DNA of 64,000 bases, from positions 730,945-794,944 of the forward strand of contig NZ_RBWX01000007.1 of assembly GCF_003634215.1 (NCBI RefSeq), in the 5' to 3' direction. A program made the translations under genes and the position numbers. Positions 8,391 through 17,519 of this stretch are shown here, in pieces. Every line of letters begins with the position of its first letter. The stretch's first letter is position 1. The notes beneath the pieces were generated by a model. The model was not told where the DNA came from, did no database searches, and worked only from the letters and a program-made list of their open reading frames with translations. This DNA is from Sphingosinicella microcystinivorans (lineage in GTDB: Bacteria; Pseudomonadota; Alphaproteobacteria; Sphingomonadales; Sphingomonadaceae).

Positions 8391-10535
8391 ATGAAGCGAT
8401 CGATTCGTTTCCGTACAATTGCGGGTATTGTCGCCCTTGCATGGCCGAGTGCCGTTCAAGCCCAGATCGATAAGGAAGCTGAATCCAAAGATGGATTGGG
8501 CGTGGACGAGATCATCGTCACCGCGCAAAAACGATCCGAAAGCGTGCAGGATGTACCGCTGGCCGTTTCCGCGGTCGGCGGCGCGGCACTTGACCGATTG
8601 GGTGTCAGCAATCCACTGCAACTCGGTGCCACCGTGCCGAACTTCAACCTGCAGACCAACAGCGGCGTGACCTACATCTATCTGCGCGGCGTCGGGAACA
8701 ATTTCCTTGGGCTCGGCATCGACAGCAACGTCGCCTACCACGCCAACGGTGTCTACGTCGCCCGCCCCCGTGCACAGGTGATGAGCTATTTCGATGTTGA
8801 CCGGATCGAGGTCGTCCGCGGCCCACAGGGCGATCTCTACGGGCGCAACGCTACGGGCGGGTCAATCAATGTCATCACCCGCAAGCCAAGCGACGAATTT
8901 TCCGCGAATGCCACGCTCAGCATCGGAAACTACGGACTGGTGCAAGGTGAATTCGGTGTCGGCGGGGCGGTGGTGCCCGACAAGGTTTCGGTCCGCGCGG
9001 CCGGGTTCATCATGGACCGTGGCGGTTACGGAACGAACGACGCGACCGGTCGGGACGTCGATAACCGGAAGGAACAGGCAGGCAGGCTGACGGTCGAGTT
9101 GACACCGAGCGAACCCTTGTCGATCGAGATCATCGCCGATTATTTTCATGCTGACGACGCGTGGGGTGTTGTTCATCAGGCCGGCAGCGGCATCCCTGGC
9201 GCGCTGACGCTTGCCGAGGCCTTTGGAAATTTCCCCAGCCGCATCCGCAACGTCGTCTCCGGCGTCGATCCGAACCGGACGATCCGGGCCTGGGGCATTC
9301 AGGGAACGGCGACGCTCGACGTCACCGACAACATATCACTGAGGTCGATCACCGCCTATCGCAAATCGCGCTTCACCGCTCTTGACGAGCTGATTGGGAC
9401 GAATCCGTCGATGGGCGCGATTTCACAGCTCGAAAAACAGCACCAGTTCAGCGAGGAGGTCCAGCTTCTCGCTGACGGCACCGGGTGGGATTTCATTCTC
9501 GGCGGTTACTACTTCACCGAAAAGGTCGACGGCTTCATACATATTCCGCTGTTCTTTGATCCGGCCGCGCAGTTCGATCAGCGCGGGACCGGCGACACGA
9601 AGGCCTATGCCGTGTTCGCGCACGGTTCGTGGGAGTTCGTGCCCACGCTCAAGCTGGTTCTCGGTGCACGCTACAGCCATGAAAAGCGGACGTCCGAGGG
9701 CGTGTTTACCGCGCCTTTTGACCCAATTCCGACAGGCGGGCGCAAGAGCTTCAACGCGTTTACGCCGAAGGCCACGCTGCAGTTCGAGCCTTCGGATAAT
9801 CTAACGCTCTATGGCGGCGTTTCTAAGGGCTTCAAGAGCGGAGGCTTCACGATCGGCGTACCGGGACCTGGCGTCGATCCCGAGAAGCTGTTGAGCTACG
9901 AGGTCGGAGCCAAGGCGCAACTCTTCGATCGCCATTTGACCGCGAATGTCGCCGCCTTCTGGTATGATTACAAGGACATGGTTGTGACCCGCATCGTGGG
10001 CGCGCAGACCGTGGAGGAGAATGCCGGAAAATCGACGATCAACGGCATCGAATTCGAACTCACCGCGCGACCCACGGATCGGTTGCGTATCGATGCCTCG
10101 CTCGGGCTTCTGGATGCGAAGTTCGACAGTTTCACCACGCCCGATCCGCTCAACCCAGCTGCAGGCCCGATCTCGCTCGCAGGCAACCGCCTGCCAGGTT
10201 CTGCCGAGTATACGGCACGGATCGGCGCGCAATACGACATCCCGATCGGCGATGCTTCAATGTTCAGCGTCAACGGCGATGTCTTCTTTTCGGGCGATAT
10301 GTTCTTCGACCCGTACGAGCACAGCGGGTCCTATCAGTCCTCCTACGAGACCTATAACGCGTCCCTGACCTACGACAGCGGTCAGTGGTGGACGGTAACG
10401 CTCTGGGGCCGAAACCTCACCAATCGGACGATCGTTTCGAACCAGCTCATCTCCGCGGATTTCTGGGGATATCCGCGCCTCACCTATCTGCGCGATCCGC
10501 GCACTTACGGGGTCGACTTCAAAGTGAAATTCTGA
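8391..10535 (+). CDS. TonB-dependent outer-membrane receptor (no STN domain)
   Basis: This 714-residue outer-membrane transporter has a signal peptide (about 1-24, ending VQA). A TonB-box-like EIIVTAQKR (about 40-48) is followed by a plug domain containing VEVVRGPQGDLYGRNATGG, then a 22-strand-type barrel ending in the aromatic motif VDFKVKF. GGGAGGTGATC precedes the ATG. It opens the catabolic run and is followed 7 bases later by the VOC gene, so it probably imports that pathway's substrate. It lacks the N-terminal signalling domain, so it is not a partner for FecI/FecR. Confidence 0.92.
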   Translation: MKRSIRFRTIAGIVALAWPSAVQAQIDKEAESKDGLGVDEIIVTAQKRSESVQDVPLAVSAVGGAALDRLGVSNPLQLGATVPNFNLQTNSGVTYIYLRGVGNNFLGLGIDSNVAYHANGVYVARPRAQVMSYFDVDRIEVVRGPQGDLYGRNATGGSINVITRKPSDEFSANATLSIGNYGLVQGEFGVGGAVVPDKVSVRAAGFIMDRGGYGTNDATGRDVDNRKEQAGRLTVELTPSEPLSIEIIADYFHADDAWGVVHQAGSGIPGALTLAEAFGNFPSRIRNVVSGVDPNRTIRAWGIQGTATLDVTDNISLRSITAYRKSRFTALDELIGTNPSMGAISQLEKQHQFSEEVQLLADGTGWDFILGGYYFTEKVDGFIHIPLFFDPAAQFDQRGTGDTKAYAVFAHGSWEFVPTLKLVLGARYSHEKRTSEGVFTAPFDPIPTGGRKSFNAFTPKATLQFEPSDNLTLYGGVSKGFKSGGFTIGVPGPGVDPEKLLSYEVGAKAQLFDRHLTANVAAFWYDYKDMVVTRIVGAQTVEENAGKSTINGIEFELTARPTDRLRIDASLGLLDAKFDSFTTPDPLNPAAGPISLAGNRLPGSAEYTARIGAQYDIPIGDASMFSVNGDVFFSGDMFFDPYEHSGSYQSSYETYNASLTYDSGQWWTVTLWGRNLTNRTIVSNQLISADFWGYPRLTYLRDPRTYGVDFKVKF

Positions 10536-10542
10536 GGCTGCA

Positions 10543-11535
10543 ATGGCGATCACGGGTATCGAGTCTTTAGTTTACGGCGTCGACGATGTCGCGTCTGCCA
10601 CGCGTTTCTTCGAGGATTTCGGGCTGCCTCTGAAAGAGCGGTCCGAAATCCTCGGGCACTTCGTGCTGAACGAAGGGTCGAGCGTCGTCATCCGCCACCG
10701 CGAGGACCCCGCACTGCCCACCACGGCGATGGAAGGCATCGGGGTGAGGGAAGTCGTCTGGGGCGTGGATACGCCGGATGCGCTGGAAGCGCTCGCGGCC
10801 AGCCTCGCGAAATCCTGCGATGTGCGGCGTGACGCGGAGGGAACCGTCCGTTTCCACACCAGTTTCGGGCTTGCTATGGGGCTGCGGCATTTCAACCGGA
10901 AGCCGGTCGTTTATGCACCCGATCCGGTGAATGCGCCCGGTCGCATCAATCGGCTCAACCAGCATCGAAAATGGCGGGAACGGGCACGTCCAAAGGTGAT
11001 CTCGCATGTCGTCTTCGCTGTGCCCGATTATGAAGCCGGCTATGCCTTCATGCGCGACGAGCTCGGTTTTCGTCTGTCGGACAGTCAGCGCGGGTTCGGC
11101 ATGTATCTTCGCTGTGACGGATCGAACAATCATCACAACCTGTTTCTGCTCAACGCCAATGCGCCATTCCCCGACATGGACGGCAAGCTGCGCTTCCATC
11201 ACGCGAATTTCGGCGTGGAAGATATCGACGAGATCATGGCCGGTGCGAACCACATGGTTCGCAAGGGCTGGGCGCATTCGCACCTCGGGCTTGGCCGACA
11301 CCGCATCGACTCAGCGCTTTTTTACTATCTACCCTGTCCCGCTGGCGGGGAGGCGGAATACGGCGCCGATGCCGACTATGTGGACGACAACTGGGTCCCG
11401 CGTGACTGGCAGGAGCCGCTCTTCGGCTTCGCGCATTTCGTTCACAACCTGCCGCCTTTCCTCCAGCAGCCGCCGGCCTGGAACGTCCGCTACATGACAG
11501 AAGAGACGCCGCAGGTGTCCGGGGGCAAGCAGTAA
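10543..11535 (+). CDS. Two-domain VOC-superfamily protein (glyoxalase / extradiol-dioxygenase fold)
   Basis: This 330-residue cytosolic protein has two VOC modules: one at about 1-110 (GIESLVYGVDDVASATRFF) and one at about 140-270 (ISHVVFAVPDYEAGYAFM, with HHNLFLLNA and FHHANFGVEDIDEI giving likely metal ligands). The size suits ring-cleaving or isomerising enzymes of aromatic pathways, but the reaction cannot be fixed. Its stop overlaps the next start by one base. Neighbours are FAD and Rieske oxygenases, which fits a step before or after ring hydroxylation. Confidence 0.8.
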   Translation: MAITGIESLVYGVDDVASATRFFEDFGLPLKERSEILGHFVLNEGSSVVIRHREDPALPTTAMEGIGVREVVWGVDTPDALEALAASLAKSCDVRRDAEGTVRFHTSFGLAMGLRHFNRKPVVYAPDPVNAPGRINRLNQHRKWRERARPKVISHVVFAVPDYEAGYAFMRDELGFRLSDSQRGFGMYLRCDGSNNHHNLFLLNANAPFPDMDGKLRFHHANFGVEDIDEIMAGANHMVRKGWAHSHLGLGRHRIDSALFYYLPCPAGGEAEYGADADYVDDNWVPRDWQEPLFGFAHFVHNLPPFLQQPPAWNVRYMTEETPQVSGGKQ

Positions 11536-12674
11536 TGGCCGTTATCGAGAAAGCCCTGCTCATCGGCGGCGGCATCGGCGGACTGGTTGCGGCGCGCGCG
11601 CTGCGACAGCGGGGCATCGCGGTCGATCTGATCGAACGTGAACCGCGCTGGACCGTCTATGGCGTCGGGATCATCCAGCCGAACAATGCCCTGCGGGCAC
11701 TCGACCGCGTCGGACTGGCGCAGCGCTGCCTGGAGCAGGGAGGTGCCTTCGGCGGCTGGCGCATTCACGACGCGAACGGTAATGTCCTGCTCGATCCCCC
11801 CGGCGACAACAGCGCGGCGCCTCATCTACCGTCCAACAACGGCATCACTCGGCCGAGACTGCATGATATCCTGATCCGGGGCGCGGAGGAGGTGGGGACG
11901 GATATCCGGCTCGGCACTACCGCGATCTCATTTCGCGACGACGGATCGGGGGTCGACGTAACCTTTAGCGATGGCAGCGTGCGCCGGTACGACCTGGTGG
12001 TCGGTTACGACGGCGTGTTTTCAGAAACCCGCCGAATGCTGTTCGGCGACACCTACAAACCGCGCTTCAACGGCCAAGGTGTGTGGCGGTACAATTTTGA
12101 GCGAACGGAGGATGTCGATACGGGCCAAGTCTACTTCGGGCCCGAGACCAAGGTTGGCCTCGTGCCGATGTCGCCCACACTCATGTACATGTTCATCGTG
12201 ACGGCGGAGGCCGACAGCCGCTGGTATGACGGTCCTACCGCAGCGGAGGAGATGCGCTCGCGCCTCAACGGTTATGCCGGGCCGATCGCGCGCCTATCCC
12301 AGCTCATCACTGATCCGGCTGGCGTTGTCTATCGGCCGATGATGAACCATCTGGTCGACGATCCCTGGTACAGGGGGCGTATCCTGCTCGCCGGGGACGC
12401 CGCGCATTCCACCACGCCGCACCTCGCGCAAGGCGCGGCGATGGCCATTGAGGATGCCGTTCTTCTCGGTGAGCTTCTCGGTGGCGCGGAATCGCTCGAT
12501 GCTGCGCTGGCGGAATTCATGCGTCGCCGTTTCAGCCGGGTAAAATATGTGGTCGATACCTGCGACCAGCTTGTGGAGTGGGAGCTGGAGGAATGGCGCG
12601 GAGTCCACAATCCGGATGCAGATCAGGGCGGTTTGCTGCATCGTGCCACGCATGCCCTGATGGCGGAATATTGA
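11535..12674 (+). CDS. FAD-dependent aromatic-type monooxygenase
   Basis: This 379-residue group A flavoprotein hydroxylase has the dinucleotide motif LLIGGGIGGLVAARAL at about 8-23, the middle DG motif in DLVVGYDGVFSETRR and the GD motif GRILLAGDAAHSTTPHLAQG. These are the three fingerprints of the salicylate/3-hydroxybenzoate hydroxylase family. It uses NAD(P)H and O2 to hydroxylate, often on an aromatic ring; the exact substrate is unknown. It is within the operon, coupled by a one-base overlap with the VOC gene. Confidence 0.88.
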   Translation: MAVIEKALLIGGGIGGLVAARALRQRGIAVDLIEREPRWTVYGVGIIQPNNALRALDRVGLAQRCLEQGGAFGGWRIHDANGNVLLDPPGDNSAAPHLPSNNGITRPRLHDILIRGAEEVGTDIRLGTTAISFRDDGSGVDVTFSDGSVRRYDLVVGYDGVFSETRRMLFGDTYKPRFNGQGVWRYNFERTEDVDTGQVYFGPETKVGLVPMSPTLMYMFIVTAEADSRWYDGPTAAEEMRSRLNGYAGPIARLSQLITDPAGVVYRPMMNHLVDDPWYRGRILLAGDAAHSTTPHLAQGAAMAIEDAVLLGELLGGAESLDAALAEFMRRRFSRVKYVVDTCDQLVEWELEEWRGVHNPDADQGGLLHRATHALMAEY

Positions 12675-12684
12675 GGAGGTGGAC

Positions 12685-13713
12685 ATGCCCTTTCTCCGAA
12701 ATTGCTGGTACGTCGCGGCGTGGAGCGATGAGGTTCCCGACGAAGGTACGTTCAACCGACGTATTCTAAACGATGATATCCTGTTTGCACGCGGCAACGA
12801 CGGCATGTTGCGCGCGATGCGTAACCGTTGCCCACATCGCTTCGCCCCGCTTAGCCTGGGAGAACGCGTCGACGACGTGATCGAGTGCGCCTATCACGGG
12901 CTGAAATTCAATCTGAACGGGCAGTGCGTGCTGAACCCGCACGGCGGCGGGCAGATTCCACCCAATGCCAGGGTGCAGACCTACCCTGTTGTCGAGCGGC
13001 ATATGCTGGCGTGGATATGGATGGGCGAGCCAGCCAAAGCGGACCCGTCGACGATTCCCAATCTCGTCGGCCTCGATCCCGGACGCTTCGCGATAAACCG
13101 CGGTTACATGCATACGCCCGCCAATTACGAATACATGACCGACAATATCATGGACCTCGGTCACATCGAGTTCCTTCACAAGGGGCTACTCGGCAGCGAA
13201 GCCGTGCGCCACGCAGAGGTCGACGTGGCGCGGGAGGGAAACGTCGTTCATTCCAATCGGCTGACGCGCAACGAGATCCTGCCGATGGCGCTCGAAGTGC
13301 TTTACGAGACCAGCGGCGAACCGGTGGATCGCTGGCTCGATGTGACCTGGTATCCGCCCGGTAACATGCAGCTTGTCGTTGGCGTGACGGCCGCTGGCGA
13401 GCCCGAACGGATCGGCCGGGAAACGCCTGGCGTGCATCTGATGACCCCCGAAACGGACGAAAGTACCCATTATTTCTGGTCAAACGCCCGCGATTTCCGG
13501 CTCGACGACGAAGCCTTGCACGCGGCGCTTGATGAGGGGTTCCAGATTGCGTTCGAACAGCAGGACAAGCCGATGATCATGGCGCAGCACGGTGCCATCG
13601 GCGGTGAGGACTTCTGGGATCTACATCCGGTCATTCTCGAAGGTGACGCCGGGGCGGTGCGCGCGCGGCGCATCCTTCGCAAGCTTATCAAAGACGAACA
13701 GGTAGCCGGATAA
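12685..13713 (+). CDS. Rieske non-haem iron oxygenase alpha subunit, vanillate O-demethylase-like
   Basis: This 342-residue oxygenase has an N-terminal Rieske domain with Cys-x-His (RCPHR) and Cys-x2-His (CAYHG) [2Fe-2S] ligands. The catalytic motif DNIMDLGHIEFLH supplies the mononuclear iron 2-His-1-carboxylate. I chose ATG 12685 because GAGGAGG sits 5 bases upstream. The fold matches VanA-type O-demethylases/monooxygenases. No reductase gene is nearby, so electrons must come from elsewhere. Its stop overlaps the BKACE start by one base. A second Rieske gene lies at 16475. Confidence 0.9.
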   Translation: MPFLRNCWYVAAWSDEVPDEGTFNRRILNDDILFARGNDGMLRAMRNRCPHRFAPLSLGERVDDVIECAYHGLKFNLNGQCVLNPHGGGQIPPNARVQTYPVVERHMLAWIWMGEPAKADPSTIPNLVGLDPGRFAINRGYMHTPANYEYMTDNIMDLGHIEFLHKGLLGSEAVRHAEVDVAREGNVVHSNRLTRNEILPMALEVLYETSGEPVDRWLDVTWYPPGNMQLVVGVTAAGEPERIGRETPGVHLMTPETDESTHYFWSNARDFRLDDEALHAALDEGFQIAFEQQDKPMIMAQHGAIGGEDFWDLHPVILEGDAGAVRARRILRKLIKDEQVAG

Positions 13714-14639
13714 TGGCGAAGATCATCATTTCCTGCGCGGTGACGGGCAGCGCGCACGTTCCCAGCATGTCGGATGCGCTACCGCTGACGCCGCAGCAGA
13801 TCGCCGACCAGTCGATCGCAGCCGCCGAGGCGGGCGCGGCGATCCTGCACCTTCATGCGCGCGTTCCAGAGGACGGGCGTCCGACAGGTGATCCGGACGT
13901 TTATGCGCGCTTCCTGCCCGTCATCAGACAGGCGACCGACGCCGTGATCAACATCACGACGGGCGGCGCCGTCACAATGACCGTGGCGGAGCGGCTGGCG
14001 GCGGCGGCGCGGTTTAAACCCGAGATCGCCTCCCTGAACATGGGATCGATCAACTTCGCCTTCTTTCCTGCAGCGGCGCGGATCAAGAGCTGGAAGCATC
14101 CGTGGGAAGAGGCCTATGTGAAGAATTCGGATGACTATATCTTCCGAAACACCTTCCGCGACATTGCCTATATCCTGGAAACGATGGCGGACGCGGGCAC
14201 GCGCTTTGAGCACGAATGCTACGATGTCGGCCATCTCTACACGCTTGCCCATTTCCTCGATCGGGGGTTGGTGAAGCCGGGTTTCTTCGTCCAGATGGTG
14301 TTCGGCATTCTGGGCGGAATCGGCGCCGATCTCGATAACCTCATGTTTATGAAGCAGACTTGCGATCGGCTGTTCGGCAAGGGCCGCTATCAATGGTCTG
14401 TGCTTGCCGCGGGGCGGCACCAGATGCCGTTCCTCACCCAGGCTGCGCTACTGGGTGGTCACGTCCGCGTGGGTCTGGAGGACAGCCTGTTCATCGAGCG
14501 CGGCGTGCTCGCCGCATCCAATGCCGAGCAGGTCGAGAAGATAAGGCGTATCCTCGCCGAAATGGGCCATGAAGCTGCGACACCCGCCGAGGCCCGCGAG
14601 ATGCTGGGCCTGAAGGGCGGCGACAGGGTGGAGTTCTGA
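13713..14639 (+). CDS. BKACE-family beta-keto acid cleavage enzyme (DUF849)
   Basis: This 308-residue Zn-dependent TIM-barrel enzyme condenses a beta-keto acid with acetyl-CoA to give acetoacetate and a new CoA ester (3-keto-5-aminohexanoate cleavage enzyme family). The signature ISCAVTGS opens the protein, metal ligands His46 and His48 lie in ILHLHAR, and a downstream acid (Glu256 in VGLEDSL) completes the site. In this operon it would cleave a beta-keto acid made after ring opening and so links the pathway to CoA metabolism. The natural keto acid is unknown. Confidence 0.88.
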   Translation: MAKIIISCAVTGSAHVPSMSDALPLTPQQIADQSIAAAEAGAAILHLHARVPEDGRPTGDPDVYARFLPVIRQATDAVINITTGGAVTMTVAERLAAAARFKPEIASLNMGSINFAFFPAAARIKSWKHPWEEAYVKNSDDYIFRNTFRDIAYILETMADAGTRFEHECYDVGHLYTLAHFLDRGLVKPGFFVQMVFGILGGIGADLDNLMFMKQTCDRLFGKGRYQWSVLAAGRHQMPFLTQAALLGGHVRVGLEDSLFIERGVLAASNAEQVEKIRRILAEMGHEAATPAEAREMLGLKGGDRVEF

Positions 14640-14641
14640 TC

Positions 14642-15418
14642 ATGGGGCGCAAGATAATCGATCTCTCAATCTATCTCGAAAACGACGTGATTTCCGATCC
14701 GCCTCCGTTCCGGCCGAAGATCGACTATATCGATCACAAGACATCCGTGCCCGATCTGGCGGGGTTCTTTCCGGGCCTGAAACCCGAGGATCTACCAGAT
14801 GGTGAGGCCTGGGCGATCGAGCGAATCGAGCTCATCACGCATAATGGCACGCATCTGGACGCGCCCTGGCATTTCGCCTCGACGATGAACAAGGGCGAGC
14901 GTGCTATCACGATCGATGAGGTGCCGCTCGACTGGTGCTTTCAGCCGGGCGTGAAGCTCGATTTCCGCCATTTCGATGACGGCTATGTCGTGACGGCTGC
15001 CGATGTCGAAGCGGAGCTGGACCGGATCGGTCACAGGCTCTCACCGCTCGAAATCATTGTCGTCAACACGGCTGCAGGCAAGCGCTACGGGCAGGACGAC
15101 TATGTGACCGCCGGCTGCGGCATGGGTTACCAGGCCACGATGTACCTGCTCGAGCGCGGCGTTCGCCTGACAGGTACCGACGGGTGGAGCTGGGATGCGC
15201 CGTTCGTCCATACGCGGGAGAAATACCTGGAGACGGGGAATCCCGGCCTCATCTGGGAAGGCCACAAGGCCGGGCGCGACATCGGCTATTGCCACCTCGA
15301 AAAACTGCATAATCTCGAAGTCTTACCCTCGACCGGCTTCACCATCGCCTGCTTCCCGATGAAGATACGCGCCGCTTCCGCAGGCTGGACGCGTGCTGTC
15401 GCAATCATCGAGGACTGA
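14642..15418 (+). CDS. Cyclase-family metal-dependent hydrolase (kynurenine-formamidase-like)
   Basis: This 258-residue protein carries the family metal motif HNGTHLDAPWHF (His67, His71 and Asp73, then His77), as in bacterial kynurenine formamidase and isatin hydrolase. Members hydrolyse amides, lactones or cyclic ketones. Here, between BKACE and an SMP-30 lactonase, it probably opens a ring or hydrolyses an amide/lactone intermediate. It follows BKACE by 2 bases and nearly touches the next gene, so it is co-translated. Confidence 0.85.
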   Translation: MGRKIIDLSIYLENDVISDPPPFRPKIDYIDHKTSVPDLAGFFPGLKPEDLPDGEAWAIERIELITHNGTHLDAPWHFASTMNKGERAITIDEVPLDWCFQPGVKLDFRHFDDGYVVTAADVEAELDRIGHRLSPLEIIVVNTAAGKRYGQDDYVTAGCGMGYQATMYLLERGVRLTGTDGWSWDAPFVHTREKYLETGNPGLIWEGHKAGRDIGYCHLEKLHNLEVLPSTGFTIACFPMKIRAASAGWTRAVAIIED

Positions 15419-15419
15419 C

Positions 15420-16478
15420 ATGATACGAGCCGATAATCCGCTGCGCGATTGGCGTGTCGATCCGTCGGCAATCCGCTATCTCGGCCGGGATCTCCAGCGC
15501 CCCGAATGCATTCTTGCCGAGAAGGACGGCACGCTGTGGAGCGCGGACGCGCGGGGAGGCGTCATGCGCATCGGCAGCGACGGCTCACAGCAGCTCGTCG
15601 TCCAGGAAGCAGACCCGCATTTCGATATTTCCGTTGACGCTGCCGGGAGCCTGCTCGGCGGTACATTGCCAAACGGTCTCGCCTTCGCACGCAATGGCGA
15701 TATTCTCATTTCGAATTTCGGAACCGACCGGCTGGAGGTAATGACGCGCGACGGCAGGACCCGCGTGCTCGCCGACAGCATCGACGGCAAGCCGATGGGC
15801 AAGGTCAATTTCGTGCTGCGCGATAGCCGCGATAGGCTGTGGGTGACGATCTCCACGAACATCAATCCATGGAGCGACGCGGTCACTCCCGCGCTGGCGG
15901 ACGGCAGCATCTGCCTGATCGACAAAAAAGGCTCGCGCACCGTTGCGGACGGATTTCATTTCACCAATGAAATCCGTTTCGACGCGGCGGAAGAATGGCT
16001 TTATGTCGCTGAGACGACGGCCAAGCGTGTCACGCGCCTGCGCGTGCAGCCCGACGGATCGCTGACCGATCGCGAGGTTTACGGTCCCTCCAGCCTCGGC
16101 GACGGCGCAATCGATGGCATCGCGTTCGACGCCTACGGCAATCTCTGGGCCACGATGGTTTTCGCCGACCGCCTCGTGGCAATTACGCCCGAAGGCGACC
16201 TCCTCGAACTGCTTGCAGACGGCAATCCGTCCGCAACAGCCCGCTTCGAGGCCGAATTCGCGTCCGGGTCACCGGTCAGTTTCGACACGCTGATGGCGTG
16301 CGGCGGCACGATCTGCCCGTGGCTCGCCAGCATAACCTTCGGCGGCCCCGACCTCAGCACGGTCTATCTCGGCGGTCTACGAGCAACGCGGATACCCGCA
16401 TTCACGAGTCCCGTCGCCGGTTTGCCGATGGTGCACTGGAATGAAGGCATCGGCCCCCGGAGAGGCAGCGTCGCATGA
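15420..16478 (+). CDS. SMP-30/gluconolactonase-family beta-propeller hydrolase
   Basis: This 352-residue six-bladed propeller of the SMP-30/LRE family has repeating blades such as LWSADARGGVMRIG and LWATMVFADRLVAITPEGD. A probable metal-site Asn/Asp set appears around FTNEIRFDAAEEWLYVAET and GAIDGIAFDAYGNLW. Members are Ca/Zn-dependent lactonases. The start at 15420 lies one base after the cyclase stop. Its own stop overlaps the next Rieske gene (ATGA). It has no signal peptide, so a cytosolic lactone substrate is likely. Confidence 0.82.
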   Translation: MIRADNPLRDWRVDPSAIRYLGRDLQRPECILAEKDGTLWSADARGGVMRIGSDGSQQLVVQEADPHFDISVDAAGSLLGGTLPNGLAFARNGDILISNFGTDRLEVMTRDGRTRVLADSIDGKPMGKVNFVLRDSRDRLWVTISTNINPWSDAVTPALADGSICLIDKKGSRTVADGFHFTNEIRFDAAEEWLYVAETTAKRVTRLRVQPDGSLTDREVYGPSSLGDGAIDGIAFDAYGNLWATMVFADRLVAITPEGDLLELLADGNPSATARFEAEFASGSPVSFDTLMACGGTICPWLASITFGGPDLSTVYLGGLRATRIPAFTSPVAGLPMVHWNEGIGPRRGSVA

Positions 16479-17509
16479 GTTTCCTCAGGAACTGCTGGTA
16501 TGTCGCGGCTTGGGCCGACGAATTGAATGACGGCATGCTCGCGCGCACCATCATTGGCGATGCGGTGCTGTTCTGGCGCGCCGATAACAGATTGTTTGCC
16601 GTCGCCGATCGTTGTCCGCACCGTCTGGCTCCGCTGAGCATGGGCTTAGTAGACGGTGGCACGGTGCGCTGCGGCTATCATGGGCTGGTGTTCAATGGTG
16701 CTTCGGGGGCATGCACGCACAACCCACATGGCTCAGCGACAAGCGTACTTTCGATTCGCACCTATCTGTGTCTGGAACGTCATGGAATCGTCTGGATCTG
16801 GATGGGTGACCCCGAACGGGCCGACCCGGATGATGTCCCCGCCATGAGCTTCATCGATAATGCCGGCGAGCACGCGTTCAGCAAGGGCTACATGTACACG
16901 GCAGCCGGCCACAAACTGCTTGAAGACAATATACTCGATCTCTCCCACGCCGATTATCTCCACCCCGATACGCTGGGCGGGGGATCGATCACGCGCTCAC
17001 GCGCAAAGGTTGAAGAACGCGGCCACACCGTGTTCGTGCGCTGGTTCACGAGCGGTGAACCCGCGATTCCGATATTCCGTCCGGAAATGCCTGATCCGAT
17101 GATGCAAACGGACATGTGGACCGAGGTGGTCTGGCATCCAAACGGCGTGATGATCCTGCGTGTTGGCGCGACACCGCTCGGCCGCGCGCCCGAACAGGGC
17201 ATAGATACGTGGAACGCGCACATCATGACGCCTGAAACGCTGACCACGTCGCATTATTTCTACTGCAATTCGAGGAACTACAAAACGGACGACGCCGCAT
17301 ACAACGCGGCGATGGCCGCCGGACTACGCACCGCCTTCGAGCAGGAGGACAAGCCGATGATCGAGGCGCAGCAGCGAGCGCTCGGCGATGCGGAACTGTT
17401 CGATCTAAAGCCTGCGCTACTTGCCATCGACAACGGTTCGACGCGCGCGCGACGCATCTATCAGCGGCTTGTGGCGGACGAAGCTGCTGCATCATCTCAA
17501 CGCGTCTGA
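16475..17509 (+). CDS. Second Rieske non-haem iron oxygenase alpha subunit, vanillate O-demethylase-like
   Basis: This 344-residue paralogue of the enzyme at 12685 has the same opening (FLRNCWYVAAWADE), Rieske ligands DRCPHR and RCGYHG, and catalytic motif DNILDLSHADYLH. The two copies align end to end, but their active-site surroundings differ (HPDTLGGG after the last His here versus KGLLGSEA in the other). They probably act on successive intermediates rather than duplicating one step. The start overlaps the SMP-30 stop. Confidence 0.9.
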   Translation: MSFLRNCWYVAAWADELNDGMLARTIIGDAVLFWRADNRLFAVADRCPHRLAPLSMGLVDGGTVRCGYHGLVFNGASGACTHNPHGSATSVLSIRTYLCLERHGIVWIWMGDPERADPDDVPAMSFIDNAGEHAFSKGYMYTAAGHKLLEDNILDLSHADYLHPDTLGGGSITRSRAKVEERGHTVFVRWFTSGEPAIPIFRPEMPDPMMQTDMWTEVVWHPNGVMILRVGATPLGRAPEQGIDTWNAHIMTPETLTTSHYFYCNSRNYKTDDAAYNAAMAAGLRTAFEQEDKPMIEAQQRALGDAELFDLKPALLAIDNGSTRARRIYQRLVADEAAASSQRV

Positions 17510-17519
17510 AGGAAACACG

